Source: JBHGAV01 sp041946685
GTDB lineage: Bacteria > Acidobacteriota > Terriglobia > Bryobacterales > Bryobacteraceae
Length of the DNA: 44,045 nucleotides
Assembly: GCA_041946685.1 (NCBI GenBank)
Contig: JBHGAV010000035.1
Span: 1-44,045, forward strand
Direction of reading: 5' to 3'
The position numbers and the translations under genes were made by a program. Numbering within the stretch: position 1 is the first letter of the stretch; the number at the start of each line of letters is the position of its first letter. Positions 15,997 through 24,093 of this stretch are shown in pieces. The notes below the pieces were generated by a model, which did no database searches, was not told where the DNA came from, and worked only from the letters and a program-made list of their open reading frames with translations.

Positions 15997-16914
15997 TCAG
16001 TCCTGACTGCTTGCTGCCTCGCTGATCCGCATGGATATCTCCGACAGCAACACGGTGGGGTACGCGGCGGCTGCGGCGGCTATCAACAGCGACATGCACA
16101 GGAAGACCAGGTTTGCCAGTTGTCCCGAAACGCTTGTCCCACTGGCCAGCGCCGCCAGCGCCGCGCCGAACGGGCCCAGGGCGCCCATGGTGAACTTGGG
16201 AAGACCGGTGATCAGGACCAGCTCGTAGCCGGGAGTAGCCTGCTGCGCGGTCCAGAGGGTCAGCGACACGGGAAAGGCCATCGCGGTCCAGACCAGGAAG
16301 AGAATCAGGCCCGTCATAGCAAACACGGAAAGGTAGGCGGGGAAAATAACCCTCGGGCTGGCGCGCATAGTCCCAAGGGACGACGTGAACGAGCCCCAGG
16401 CGCCGGTATGCCGCGTGCAGGCCGCCGCCGCTGCGAGCCAGACACCGGCGGCCGCCACCACCAGCAGGCCCGCGTTGAGCAGCACCAGGGGCATGAACGC
16501 GAGGGAAATCAGGACTTCCCCCAGGCTGCCCAATCGGCCCAGAGAAAAGAAGACGACTTCGGCAAACAGCACACACACCACCAGGGCGGCAAAAAGAGCT
16601 GGTGCGCCCACTGCGGCGGGGAAATTCGCGAAAGCCGCGGCCAGCGGCCCTGAACCCGTCGCGCAGGAGCGCGTCCGTGCAGTCAGGTGTGCCAGACCCA
16701 GAACGAAGATGCCGTTGGCAATGAAGGTAAACAGCAGGCCGATGACCGACAGCACATTGCGCAGCGTCGGCAGAACTGTCTGGGCACCCAGGAACACGAA
16801 GATGCACAGCACCAGCATCAACAGGAAGAGTCCCTTGATGGCGTACCGGATGCGCGCCAGATCGGCAGCCTCGAGGGTGGCCTGCCAAAGCGAGGTCAAC
16901 AGCGGTTCCGGCAT
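15997..16914 (-). CDS. Multi-pass membrane protein of unknown function
   Basis: A 305-residue protein with about seven hydrophobic segments (around residues 27-45, 55-75, 102-125, 133-165, 190-215, 245-258 and 268-290). No family motif or catalytic residue is recognised. A small cytosolic-looking N-terminus (MPEPLLTSLWQATLEAADLARIR) precedes the first helix. The ATG is preceded by AAGGAGCT, which fixes the start. It lies 66 bases upstream of the TPR/barrel gene on the same strand, so it could be the first gene of that transcript. A transport role for the same pathway would be speculation. It diverges from the zinc-ribbon gene at 17074. Confidence 0.75.
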   Translation of the reverse strand: MPEPLLTSLWQATLEAADLARIRYAIKGLFLLMLVLCIFVFLGAQTVLPTLRNVLSVIGLLFTFIANGIFVLGLAHLTARTRSCATGSGPLAAAFANFPAAVGAPALFAALVVCVLFAEVVFFSLGRLGSLGEVLISLAFMPLVLLNAGLLVVAAAGVWLAAAAACTRHTGAWGSFTSSLGTMRASPRVIFPAYLSVFAMTGLILFLVWTAMAFPVSLTLWTAQQATPGYELVLITGLPKFTMGALGPFGAALAALASGTSVSGQLANLVFLCMSLLIAAAAAAYPTVLLSEISMRISEAASSQD

Positions 16915-17073
16915 GGTCAGCTCCTTCCAGATTGTCAGGGCCGAAGTCCGGCATCAAGTATACATCGATCCGGCGGGCTGCTCCCCGTCCTTGCCCGCCG
17001 TGGGTGGTGCCGCTGACCTTTTTCTTGCCAAAACCGTGGGCTTCCAGTACAGTAGACGCTGACGGGAGGAAAC

Positions 17074-17556
17074 ATGGCATTCTGTCCAAGTTGCGGCGCG
17101 CCCGTGGAGGGCAAGTTCTGTGCGAAATGCGGGACCCCGGTTGCGGGGGGGGCACCACCTCCCGCCAGCTCTGTGCCGCCTCCATCGCCCGAGCCTCAGG
17201 TGGCTTCCGGAATGGCCCCCAATGTGGCCGGCGCGCTTTGCTACGTTTTGGGCCTCATCACCGGCATCATCTTTCTGGTGCTGGAGCCCTACAACCGGAA
17301 CAAGGAGGTCCGTTTCCACGCCTTCCAGGCCATCTTCTTCAACATCGCGGTGATTGTCATCGCCATCGCGCTCATGATTCTCGGCATGATCGTGGGCGCG
17401 GTGATTCCGTTCGCGGGGGCCATGCTGCTCAGTTTGGTGTCGCTGCTGGTCTGGCTTGGCTCGCTGGTGCTCTGGGTGGTGCTGATTATAAAGGCGTACG
17501 GGGGGAGCCGGCTGGTCTTACCCGTGATCGGCGCCATGGCCGAGAAACAGGCGTAG
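17074..17556 (+). CDS. Zinc-ribbon protein with DUF4870-like membrane domain
   Basis: A 160-residue protein starting with a double CxxC zinc ribbon (MAFCPSCGAPVEGKFCAKCG, Cys4/7/16/19), then a Pro/Ala/Ser-rich linker (about 24-48). A four-helix membrane domain follows, with the DUF4870 features GALCYVLGLITGIIFLVLEP, the polar NKEVRFHAFQA segment, and a final IIKAYGG. This is common in bacteria but of unknown function. The ATG has GGGAGGA just upstream. The gene is followed after 34 bases by the POTRA/HEAT gene on the same strand. Confidence 0.85.
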   Translation: MAFCPSCGAPVEGKFCAKCGTPVAGGAPPPASSVPPPSPEPQVASGMAPNVAGALCYVLGLITGIIFLVLEPYNRNKEVRFHAFQAIFFNIAVIVIAIALMILGMIVGAVIPFAGAMLLSLVSLLVWLGSLVLWVVLIIKAYGGSRLVLPVIGAMAEKQA

Positions 17557-17590
17557 CCGGGGCAGAGGTCGCCCGCGTCCAAACTCTTGT

Positions 17591-18598
17591 ATGATGGCAC
17601 TTTTGGTGTGCCTGCTGGCTGCCGATCTCCTGGCAGCGCAGGCCCCCAGGATCTCGGTCATCGACTTCTACGGTCTGCGCAGGCTGTCCGAGGGGCGGTT
17701 GAGGCAGGCCTTGGCCGTCAAAGAAGGAGATCCGCTGCCCCCTTCCAAGGCCGATGTGGAAGAGAGGCTCACAGAGCTGGATGGCCTGGTGCTGGCCCGG
17801 GTGGAGGCGGTCTGCTGCGAGGCCGGCGGAGCGATGTTGTTTGTCGGGATCGAGGAAAAGGGGGCACCTCATTTCGACGTTCACGCACCGCCCTCCTCTT
17901 CGGTGACTCTCCCGGACGAGGTCGTGAGCACCTACCGAGCCTTTTTGGATCGGTTTGAGGAATCGGCAAGGTCGGGCGAAGACCGGGAGAGTTACCGCCT
18001 CGGCTACCGGCTCTCGGCCGACGCGGGAGTCCGGGCTTACCAGGAGCAGTTCGTCGCGGTGGCCAAAGAGAACTTGCCGGTGATCCGCGAAGTCCTGCGC
18101 GAGTCTGTCGACGCGGAGCAGAGGATGATGGCCGCCTACCTGATCGGTTATGCCCCCGACAGGCAGGCCGCCGTGGACGCGCTCGAATATGCGCTGCGGG
18201 ACCCCGAGGAGCCCGTCCGCCGCACCGCTCTCGGCGCGCTCACTGCCATCGCCGTTCATGCCGCCGCCAACCCTGACGCCGGCGTGCGAATCTCGCCCAC
18301 TTGGGCGAGCGAGATGCTGAACTCGGTCAATTGGGGCGACCGCACGAACGCCGCCCGGTTCCTGGTCACTCTCAGCGAGGGGCGGAATCAAGCGGTCTTG
18401 CAGTTGCTTCGCGAGCGCGCCCTCGTTCCGCTGGTCGAGATGGCGGGGTGGAACAGCCTGGCCCACGCGCTGCCGGCTTACGTCCTTGTGGGGAGGATCG
18501 CCGGCCTCTCGGAAGAGCAGATACAGGAGACTTGGAGCAAGGGGGAGCGGGATGCGCTGCTCTCGAAGTTCTCCTCCAGAAGAAGACCGGCCAGGTAG
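17591..18598 (+). CDS. Exported protein with POTRA-like N-terminus and HEAT-like repeats
   Basis: A 335-residue protein. A short signal-like helix (residues 1-17) is followed by a segment that reads like one POTRA domain (about 20-95: ISVIDFYGLRRLSEGRLRQA, KEGDPLP, ERLTELDGLVLARVE, MLFVGIEEKG). The remainder is alpha-helical with HEAT-type repeats (AAYLIGYAPDRQAAVDALEYAL, DPEEPVRRTALGALTAIA). The combination suggests a periplasmic scaffold protein; no enzyme motif is seen. Two adjacent Met codons (17591, 17594) are possible starts, neither with a strong Shine-Dalgarno. It ends 6 bases from the convergent Cys-rich gene. Confidence 0.72.
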   Translation: MMALLVCLLAADLLAAQAPRISVIDFYGLRRLSEGRLRQALAVKEGDPLPPSKADVEERLTELDGLVLARVEAVCCEAGGAMLFVGIEEKGAPHFDVHAPPSSSVTLPDEVVSTYRAFLDRFEESARSGEDRESYRLGYRLSADAGVRAYQEQFVAVAKENLPVIREVLRESVDAEQRMMAAYLIGYAPDRQAAVDALEYALRDPEEPVRRTALGALTAIAVHAAANPDAGVRISPTWASEMLNSVNWGDRTNAARFLVTLSEGRNQAVLQLLRERALVPLVEMAGWNSLAHALPAYVLVGRIAGLSEEQIQETWSKGERDALLSKFSSRRRPAR

Positions 18599-18604
18599 CG
18601 CACC

Positions 18605-18790
18605 CTACGCCGCCGTCCCCTGGCCGGGAGCGTGTTCCGGCTCGAGCGGGACTTCGCACGTGCAGCAGTCGCTGCAACGCAGGCACTTCTTGCAGAGGTG
18701 GTTGTCGCAGGCGTCCTTGGCGCAATAGACGCAGATCCGCGAGGACGCCTCTCCGCAGATGATGCAGACAAAGTTGGTGAGTTCGCTCAC
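18605..18790 (-). CDS. Cysteine-rich mini-protein, probable zinc-binding
   Basis: A 61-residue protein with eleven Cys and one His between residues 9 and 45 (Cys 9, 12, 20, 23, 28, 33, 36, 39, 42, 43, 45; His31). They are arranged as repeated CxxC pairs, as in zinc ribbons or B-box-like folds, with a short acidic/Pro tail. No signal peptide is visible, so it is probably cytosolic. The ATG overlaps the stop of the upstream secreted-protein gene (ATGA), so translation is coupled. No family is recognised. The dense Cys pattern in frame and the overlap argue for a real gene. Confidence 0.7.
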   Translation of the reverse strand: MSELTNFVCIICGEASSRICVYCAKDACDNHLCKKCLRCSDCCTCEVPLEPEHAPGQGTAA

Positions 18791-19374
18791 TTGGGAGCCG
18801 CCTTCTGCCCCGGGCCCTTCTGCGCGGGAGCTTTTTGGAGCAAGATTGTCCGGCAGCGCTGGGCTTCCTGGTCCGCCACTCTGAGTTGATCCTCCTTGAG
18901 GGCGGCGAGCTGGACAACATAGCGGCGAAGCCTGTCCCTGGCTGGCGCGCCGTCTGTCATGGCGCCCCGGATCAGGTCCGCTAACGCCGGATTCTGATAC
19001 CTGCGGATGCCTTCGTTGAGCGAGTTGAGTTGTGCGTCCAGCGACTCCAGGCGCAAGTAGGTCTCCAGCGCCAATGTCAGCCGCTCCGGATCTGCGGCCA
19101 GCTCATGGGCCGACCTCGCCAAATAGTCGCTCTCATCCACCACCGCCTTCCACTGGGAGGCGTAAGACGCCGGAGCACCTTTGTCCACCCATTCCGCGGT
19201 CTTCACCGCGTCCAGCAACGGTCTCAGCCGTCCGGTCTGTTCCACCAGGGAGGAGAGGTCCCGTCGAACCTCCCATTCCTGCGGCACGCCCGCACTCTGG
19301 GGCCGCGCCCTTTCGGCGCCAATCAGGACGAGGCAGGCGGCGAGGCACACGCACCCTCTCACAAAACCGCTCAT
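18787..19374 (-). CDS. Secreted helical protein of unknown function
   Basis: A 195-residue protein with a signal peptide (MSGFVRGCVCLAACLVLIGA), then an all-helical domain rich in Leu, Glu, Arg and Ala (VRRDLSSLVEQTGRLRPLLDA, LESLDAQLNSLNEGIRRYQN, RYVVQLAALKEDQLRVADQEA), ending in a Lys/Pro/Gly tail. The helices have coiled-coil character. No enzyme motif is seen. It is the middle gene of a three-gene unit: FecR-domain gene, 33-base gap, this gene, then a 4-base overlap into the Cys-rich mini-protein. Confidence 0.72.
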   Translation of the reverse strand: MSGFVRGCVCLAACLVLIGAERARPQSAGVPQEWEVRRDLSSLVEQTGRLRPLLDAVKTAEWVDKGAPASYASQWKAVVDESDYLARSAHELAADPERLTLALETYLRLESLDAQLNSLNEGIRRYQNPALADLIRGAMTDGAPARDRLRRYVVQLAALKEDQLRVADQEAQRCRTILLQKAPAQKGPGQKAAPK

Positions 19375-19407
19375 CGATTGTTCCTCTGTTGGCTAGTTTC
19401 TCACGCT

Positions 19408-20229
19408 TCAGTCCCCGGGTGGCGGGGGTGGGGGCGCGCCTGTTCCGCCCGTGTCCCCGGGCAGAGGAGGCGTCGGCGGCACAGGTCCGCCGCCGGTGTC
19501 ACCGGGCAAGGGGATGCTCCCGCCTCCGGGCTGCGAACCGCCGCCAAGGGTGGGAACGCGCGGCGTGCGGTAGACGAGGGTGTACAAGGCATCCGACACG
19601 GCGCGGAACGTGGCCTTCAGCACAGAGTGCTTGTCCAGGCGGGTCGCAGCCAGGGGAGCATTCCGGTACACGCGCAGCCATTCCCCCGCTCTCAGTAGCT
19701 TGGGGGTGCCAGGATGATGCGCATGTTGCACCTCGACCAGTCCCTCGTCCACCAGGACCAGCGTGGTTTCCTCTTCGTCCTCAACCTCCACGTAGAAGAC
19801 CGTTCCCCGCACGGAGATGACTGCTGTCGGCGTAAAGACGCGGTTGAAGTTCGGCTGCCCGCCCCAGGTCTGAATATGTACCTTCACACGGCCGATCAAT
19901 ACATCCAGGAGGTCTTTCAGATTCCCGGGCGTCTTGCGGAAGACGACGCGCGAGTTGGGATAAACCTCAAACGTGCTACCGTCTGCAACCTGCAACACCG
20001 CGAAACTGTCGGGCCCGGAGAGAATCGTCTGACCCAGCTTGACCTCATCGCCGACGGAAAGCGCCCAAGGCTGGCTGTCTTGGAGCACGGACACCTGCCC
20101 CGCCAGGGTGACCACCTTGGCCGCTCCGGAAATCGCCGGGAACGCGGTGGGATCCTGCGCGGCCGCACACACGGCCATCGCCATCAGAACCATCCCTCCG
20201 GCGTAGATGACCCGCCTTACGTGCGACAT
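19408..20229 (-). CDS. FecR-domain secreted protein with Pro/Gly-rich tail
   Basis: A 273-residue protein with a signal peptide (residues 1-24, cleavage near CAAAQ) and a FecR domain (about 35-175). The domain shows VTLAGQVSVLQDSQPWALSVGDEV, GQTILSGPDSFAVLQVADGS, SRVVFRK, GRVKVHI and FTPTAVISVRGTVF. The C-terminal ~45 residues are a low-complexity tail with two LPGDTGG units and poly-Pro. In this group of bacteria, stand-alone FecR proteins without a TM segment are common and are not iron anti-sigma factors; the role here is unknown. The start is supported by GGGAGAG just upstream. It heads the three-gene minus-strand unit. Confidence 0.85.
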   Translation of the reverse strand: MSHVRRVIYAGGMVLMAMAVCAAAQDPTAFPAISGAAKVVTLAGQVSVLQDSQPWALSVGDEVKLGQTILSGPDSFAVLQVADGSTFEVYPNSRVVFRKTPGNLKDLLDVLIGRVKVHIQTWGGQPNFNRVFTPTAVISVRGTVFYVEVEDEEETTLVLVDEGLVEVQHAHHPGTPKLLRAGEWLRVYRNAPLAATRLDKHSVLKATFRAVSDALYTLVYRTPRVPTLGGGSQPGGGSIPLPGDTGGGPVPPTPPLPGDTGGTGAPPPPPPGD

Positions 20230-20397
20230 CTCTCCCTATCCCTCAACGGCTTGCGCCGTCGAAACATCAACAGGACAGTGTACCACCAAAACCCCCCTGC
20301 AACCAGATATCCCAACCCTTTTTCTGGCGAACTCACGGGACGCCAATACGATCGGGAGGCAAACCGCCCGAGTTTAGGGATAGAATAGACTCGTCTG

Positions 20398-22329
20398 ATG
20401 TGTCAAGATGCCCCAGCGCGGCGCCGCAAACTGGTGAGTTGGCTGGCGCTCGGTCTGGCCACCGCCGGCGCGGTCCGGGCGCAGCCCGCCGCAGGCCTGC
20501 CAGGAGCGTTGAGACCGGATTGGCGGAAGATCGGCAACCCCTCCTACGAGATGGGGCTGGCGTCGCCTGCTACGGGTCCTGTTCAGGCGGTTTGGTTCTC
20601 CCAGGACGGACGGCGCCTGGTCGTCCTGACTGAGTCCGGACGGTACTGGGAGAGCGAGGATCTGGAGAAGTGGAAGTCTCTAGCCGGATTCTCCCCGCCT
20701 GCACCGGGTCCGAGGCTTGATCGGACGGTCGTCGCGCTGCCGGAGGCGGATGCGGAGATCCGCACCGGGGACACCTTCCTGGCTAAGCTCTATGCCTTCG
20801 GCTCCCAGATTTACGGCTCGGAGGACGGGGGCCGCCGTTGGCGCAATCTCACTGGATTCCGCGGCCGGTCGATCATAGGAGGCGGTTTCAGGGACTTGGC
20901 CATCTCGCCGGTCGATCCCGAGGTGGTTGTTGCCGCAAATGAGCACGGGGTCTGGCGCTCTGCTGACGGGGGCCTGTCCTGGCGTGGCCTGAACGATGCC
21001 TTACCGAACCTCCCGGTCCGCAGGATCTTGAGCGCGCCTTCGGGAGCTGGCGGCACGCGGATCTTGCTCGCCGACGGCGAAGTGCTGGAGTGGGCACCCG
21101 GTGAGAGGCAGGCCTGGCAGCCGGTTGTGGACGAGCAGTTCAGCCGGGAGCGGGACGCGCGCGTGACGGCCGCAATTCAGCTCGCGGCTCCGATCACCGC
21201 CCTGGCTCTCCACCGCGACTACTCCTACGCCGGCTCGGCGGACGGTCGGATCTGGGTCTCTTCGGATCTGGGCGGCTCGTGGCACCTGTCCAGCCCGGGA
21301 GCCGGAGCGCCGGCCGGAGCGGTCTATGCTTTGCCCGACGAACCCAGCGTCGTATTCGTGGCTTTCGGCGGCGGGCCGGAAGGAGGCGGCGAAGGACGGG
21401 TGCTGCGCTCGACCAATGGCGGCATCACCTGGGAGGACCTTACCGGCGATCTGCCGCCGGGCGAGGTCCTGGGCCTGGCTGCGGATCGCGCCGGAGCCGC
21501 GCTGTATGTGGCGACGTCCGCCGGGGTCTTCTTCCGTCTCCTGCAAGCCGGCTCGCCGTGGTTTGGAGGCGGCTGGATAGGGATGTCGGAAAACCTCCCC
21601 TCAGCCCGTGCGGTGGACGTCAGGCTGGACGACTCGGGCAGCCGGTTGTATGTGGCGCTGGACGGGCACGGAGTGTATACGGCCCCAGCCCCCCATCGCT
21701 TCCTCCGGGTCGAGGTGGTCAACTCAGCGGATTTCAGCAGTCGCGCGGCCGCCCCGGGCTCCCTTCTGACGGTCCTCGGCGACCGCCTTCTCCGGGCCCA
21801 GGCTGGCCTGGTCGAGGCGCCGATCCTGCACGCCGGCCAGACCGAGTCTCAGATCCAGATCCCGTTTGAAATCTCTGGTGATTCGGCTGTTCTGGCGCTG
21901 GAGCTCGCCCGCGGCATGGTGACGATGCGCGTGCCCTTGCAGGAGGCGTCTCCGGCCATCTTTGTGGGTCCCGACGGCGGTGCATTACTCCTGGATGGCA
22001 CAAGCGGGGTGCTGCTGGATCCACTGCACCCGGCCCGCTCCGCCTCGCTGGTGCAGGTGCTGGCGACGGGGCTGGGCAGGGTTCGGCCGGACTGGCCCGC
22101 GGGCCAGGCGGCGCCGGCGACCGACCCCCCTCACGTGGTGGCCAGCGTTCGCGCCTATCTGGACCGGACGCCGGTCGAAGTGAAGCGTGCCACGCTGGCG
22201 CCGGGATATGTGGGCTTTTATCTGGTGGAGGTTCAGTTGCCGCCTCTGGTGAATGCCGGCCCCGGCGAGTTGTACCTGGAAGTTGGCGGTCGCGAAAGCA
22301 ACCGCGTCAGAATTGATCTGGAGCCTTAG
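20398..22329 (+). CDS. Secreted BNR-repeat propeller protein with TIGR03437 C-terminal domain
   Basis: A 643-residue exported protein. A signal peptide (about residues 13-28) is followed by a propeller with at least four Asp-boxes (SEDGGRRW, SADGGLSW, SSDLGGSW, STNGGITW), like sialidase or photosystem-assembly-factor propellers. The last ~215 residues are a TIGR03437 domain (VVNSADFSSRAAAPGSLLTV, TESQIQIPFEISG, LVQVLATGLGRV, LAPGYVGFYLVEVQLP). The catalytic Arg triad of sialidases is not evident, so a binding role is more likely. The ATG has no Shine-Dalgarno; a TAGAAT at 20381-20386 lies 11 bases upstream of it. The methyltransferase gene follows after 49 bases. Confidence 0.87.
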   Translation: MCQDAPARRRKLVSWLALGLATAGAVRAQPAAGLPGALRPDWRKIGNPSYEMGLASPATGPVQAVWFSQDGRRLVVLTESGRYWESEDLEKWKSLAGFSPPAPGPRLDRTVVALPEADAEIRTGDTFLAKLYAFGSQIYGSEDGGRRWRNLTGFRGRSIIGGGFRDLAISPVDPEVVVAANEHGVWRSADGGLSWRGLNDALPNLPVRRILSAPSGAGGTRILLADGEVLEWAPGERQAWQPVVDEQFSRERDARVTAAIQLAAPITALALHRDYSYAGSADGRIWVSSDLGGSWHLSSPGAGAPAGAVYALPDEPSVVFVAFGGGPEGGGEGRVLRSTNGGITWEDLTGDLPPGEVLGLAADRAGAALYVATSAGVFFRLLQAGSPWFGGGWIGMSENLPSARAVDVRLDDSGSRLYVALDGHGVYTAPAPHRFLRVEVVNSADFSSRAAAPGSLLTVLGDRLLRAQAGLVEAPILHAGQTESQIQIPFEISGDSAVLALELARGMVTMRVPLQEASPAIFVGPDGGALLLDGTSGVLLDPLHPARSASLVQVLATGLGRVRPDWPAGQAAPATDPPHVVASVRAYLDRTPVEVKRATLAPGYVGFYLVEVQLPPLVNAGPGELYLEVGGRESNRVRIDLEP

Positions 22330-22378
22330 GCGTTCCGGAGGGAGCCGCGCCGGGCGAAGGGGATTTGGAGTCACCCTT

Positions 22379-22924
22379 ATGCTTTGCACGAGAAGACTTG
22401 TGGTTGTTCTGGCCGGAAGTATGGCGCTCGTCGCCCAGGAGTCCAGGCCGGAGATCGAGAAGCTGGCCCCGTACTACCCCACCCCCGAGACTGTGGTCGA
22501 GAAGATGCTGCTGCTCGGGGGTCTCAAAGCCGGCGAGAGGATGTTCGACTTGGGCAGCGGCGACGGGCGGATTGTGATCATGGCCGCCCGGAAGTATCAC
22601 GCCGATGCGACCGGCATCGAGTTCGATAGAGACCTGTGGAGGCAGAGCTCGGACAGAATCAAGAGCCTGGATCTCTCCAAGACGGCGCGCATCATCCACG
22701 GCGACATTCTCAAGCAGGACGTAAGTTCGGCCGACCTGGTCACGGTGTACCTGCTGCCGGCATCCAACGAGAAGGTCCGGCCCATGCTGGAGAAGCAGCT
22801 CCGAAAAGGAACTCGGGTTGTCGCTCACGATTTTGAGATTGCCGGTTGGGAACCGGTCCAGGTTCAGCAGATCGAGGACGACGGTGAGGGGCGCAGTCAC
22901 ACCCTCTACCTTTACAAACGGTAG
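22379..22924 (+). CDS. Class I SAM-dependent methyltransferase with N-terminal signal-like segment
   Basis: A 181-residue protein. The first ~20 residues (MLCTRRLVVVLAGSMALVAQ) look like a signal peptide. Then comes PYYPTPETVVEKMLLLGGLK and motif I FDLGSGDGR (residues 56-64), an acidic residue ending strand 2 (GIEFD), HGDILKQD and DLVTVYLLP. The fold is a small Rossmann methyltransferase; the target is unknown. Related small proteins with PTP-VV-KML before motif I are often annotated as lysine methyltransferases (ATPSCKMT/DOT1-like), but that is a weak lead. The ATG at 22379 has GGAG about nine bases upstream. Eleven bases separate it from the histidine kinase gene. Confidence 0.82.
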   Translation: MLCTRRLVVVLAGSMALVAQESRPEIEKLAPYYPTPETVVEKMLLLGGLKAGERMFDLGSGDGRIVIMAARKYHADATGIEFDRDLWRQSSDRIKSLDLSKTARIIHGDILKQDVSSADLVTVYLLPASNEKVRPMLEKQLRKGTRVVAHDFEIAGWEPVQVQQIEDDGEGRSHTLYLYKR

Positions 22925-22935
22925 GACAGTCTCCC

Positions 22936-24093
22936 GTGATACCGAGTGCTTCTATAGAAGGCGCTCTTGCGCCGCGGCGCTGGCTGGCGCTATCCCGGGC
23001 CGCGCTCGGGCTGGCCTGCCTTGCCGTGCAACTCGTGCCGGCGGCACGGGGTCACTGGGCTGTGACCGTCTTGGCCGGTGTCCTGGCCGCGTACGGGCTG
23101 GTGGGCTTCCTGCTCCCCCGTGTATGGAGCGTGCGGATGGACCTGCTGACCCTGGTCGCTGACACGATCTTCCTGCTGGCCTTCGCCGCTTTCGGGGCCG
23201 ACAGAGGTGCTTTACTCAGCTCCGCCCTCTATCTTCACGTGCTATTGTCCACCATGTTTCTTCACCAATGGTGGGACACCTGGCTGGTGGTGGCGGTCAG
23301 CGCCGGCTTCCTGGCCGCGATCCGGAGCGAGCGGACGGCGGACTTGCTGCCGGTGGTCCTGTGGTCGGGCCTGCTGGCCGTGGCGGGCGCCCTCTATAGA
23401 TCGAGGCGGGAGAGAGTCTTCGAGGAGTGCGCGCGACAGGCCCAGGAGTACCGCGAGCAGGCTGAGCGCGCACGTGACTCTGAAAGAAGGCAGCTCGCCG
23501 GAGATTTTCACGATGGGCCTCTTCAGGTCTTTACCGGTCTTCAGTTGCGCCTGGAGATTCTCCGAAAGATCCTGGAGACAGACCCCCGTGCGGCCGAAGA
23601 GGAGCTTCGTGCCCTCCAAGAGCTAGCCAAGAGCCAAACCTCCGAGATGCGCGCCTTCTTGCTCGGGATCCGCCGCGAGGAAGTGGGGCGCGCTGGCCTG
23701 ATCGCTTCCCTTCGCCGGACGGTGGAAGACTTCCAGAAGCACACCGGGGTCACGATCACGTTTCAGAGCCAAGGCTCTCCGGCATCGGAATCCCCGGAAA
23801 CCTCCAAGGAACTCGTCCAGATCGTGAGGGAGGCCTTGACCAACGTGCAGAAACATTCCCGCGCCAGCCGCGCGGCGGTCAGCGTGCGGGCGGACCGGGC
23901 GCAGATCGCGATCACCATTGAGGACGACGGCGTGGGCTATTCTTTCGGGGGCGTTTTCAACCAGGAGGAGCTCGAAACGCTGCGCATGGGTCCGGCCAGC
24001 ATCCAGAACAGGGTGCGCGCGATCGGCGGCACCCTGACGCTGGAGTCGCGCCCGCAGCGCGGTTCGGTCCTCACCGTGCGAGTGAACACGTGA
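22936..24093 (+). CDS. Sensor histidine kinase, NarX/DesK (HisKA_3) type
   Basis: A 385-residue membrane kinase. Residues 14-152 hold about five or six membrane helices, followed by a coiled linker (EYREQAERARDSE). The dimerisation/phosphoacceptor helix is ERRQLAGDFHDGPLQ with His192. The ATPase domain has the N box (EALTNVQKHSRAS), the G1 box (EDDGVGY) and an atypical late box before GGTLTLESRPQRGSVLTV. There is no periplasmic sensor domain, so it probably senses within the membrane. Translation starts at GTG 22936. The end overlaps the lipoprotein gene by four bases (GTGA). No response regulator gene is adjacent, so the partner is elsewhere. Confidence 0.88.
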   Translation: MIPSASIEGALAPRRWLALSRAALGLACLAVQLVPAARGHWAVTVLAGVLAAYGLVGFLLPRVWSVRMDLLTLVADTIFLLAFAAFGADRGALLSSALYLHVLLSTMFLHQWWDTWLVVAVSAGFLAAIRSERTADLLPVVLWSGLLAVAGALYRSRRERVFEECARQAQEYREQAERARDSERRQLAGDFHDGPLQVFTGLQLRLEILRKILETDPRAAEEELRALQELAKSQTSEMRAFLLGIRREEVGRAGLIASLRRTVEDFQKHTGVTITFQSQGSPASESPETSKELVQIVREALTNVQKHSRASRAAVSVRADRAQIAITIEDDGVGYSFGGVFNQEELETLRMGPASIQNRVRAIGGTLTLESRPQRGSVLTVRVNT

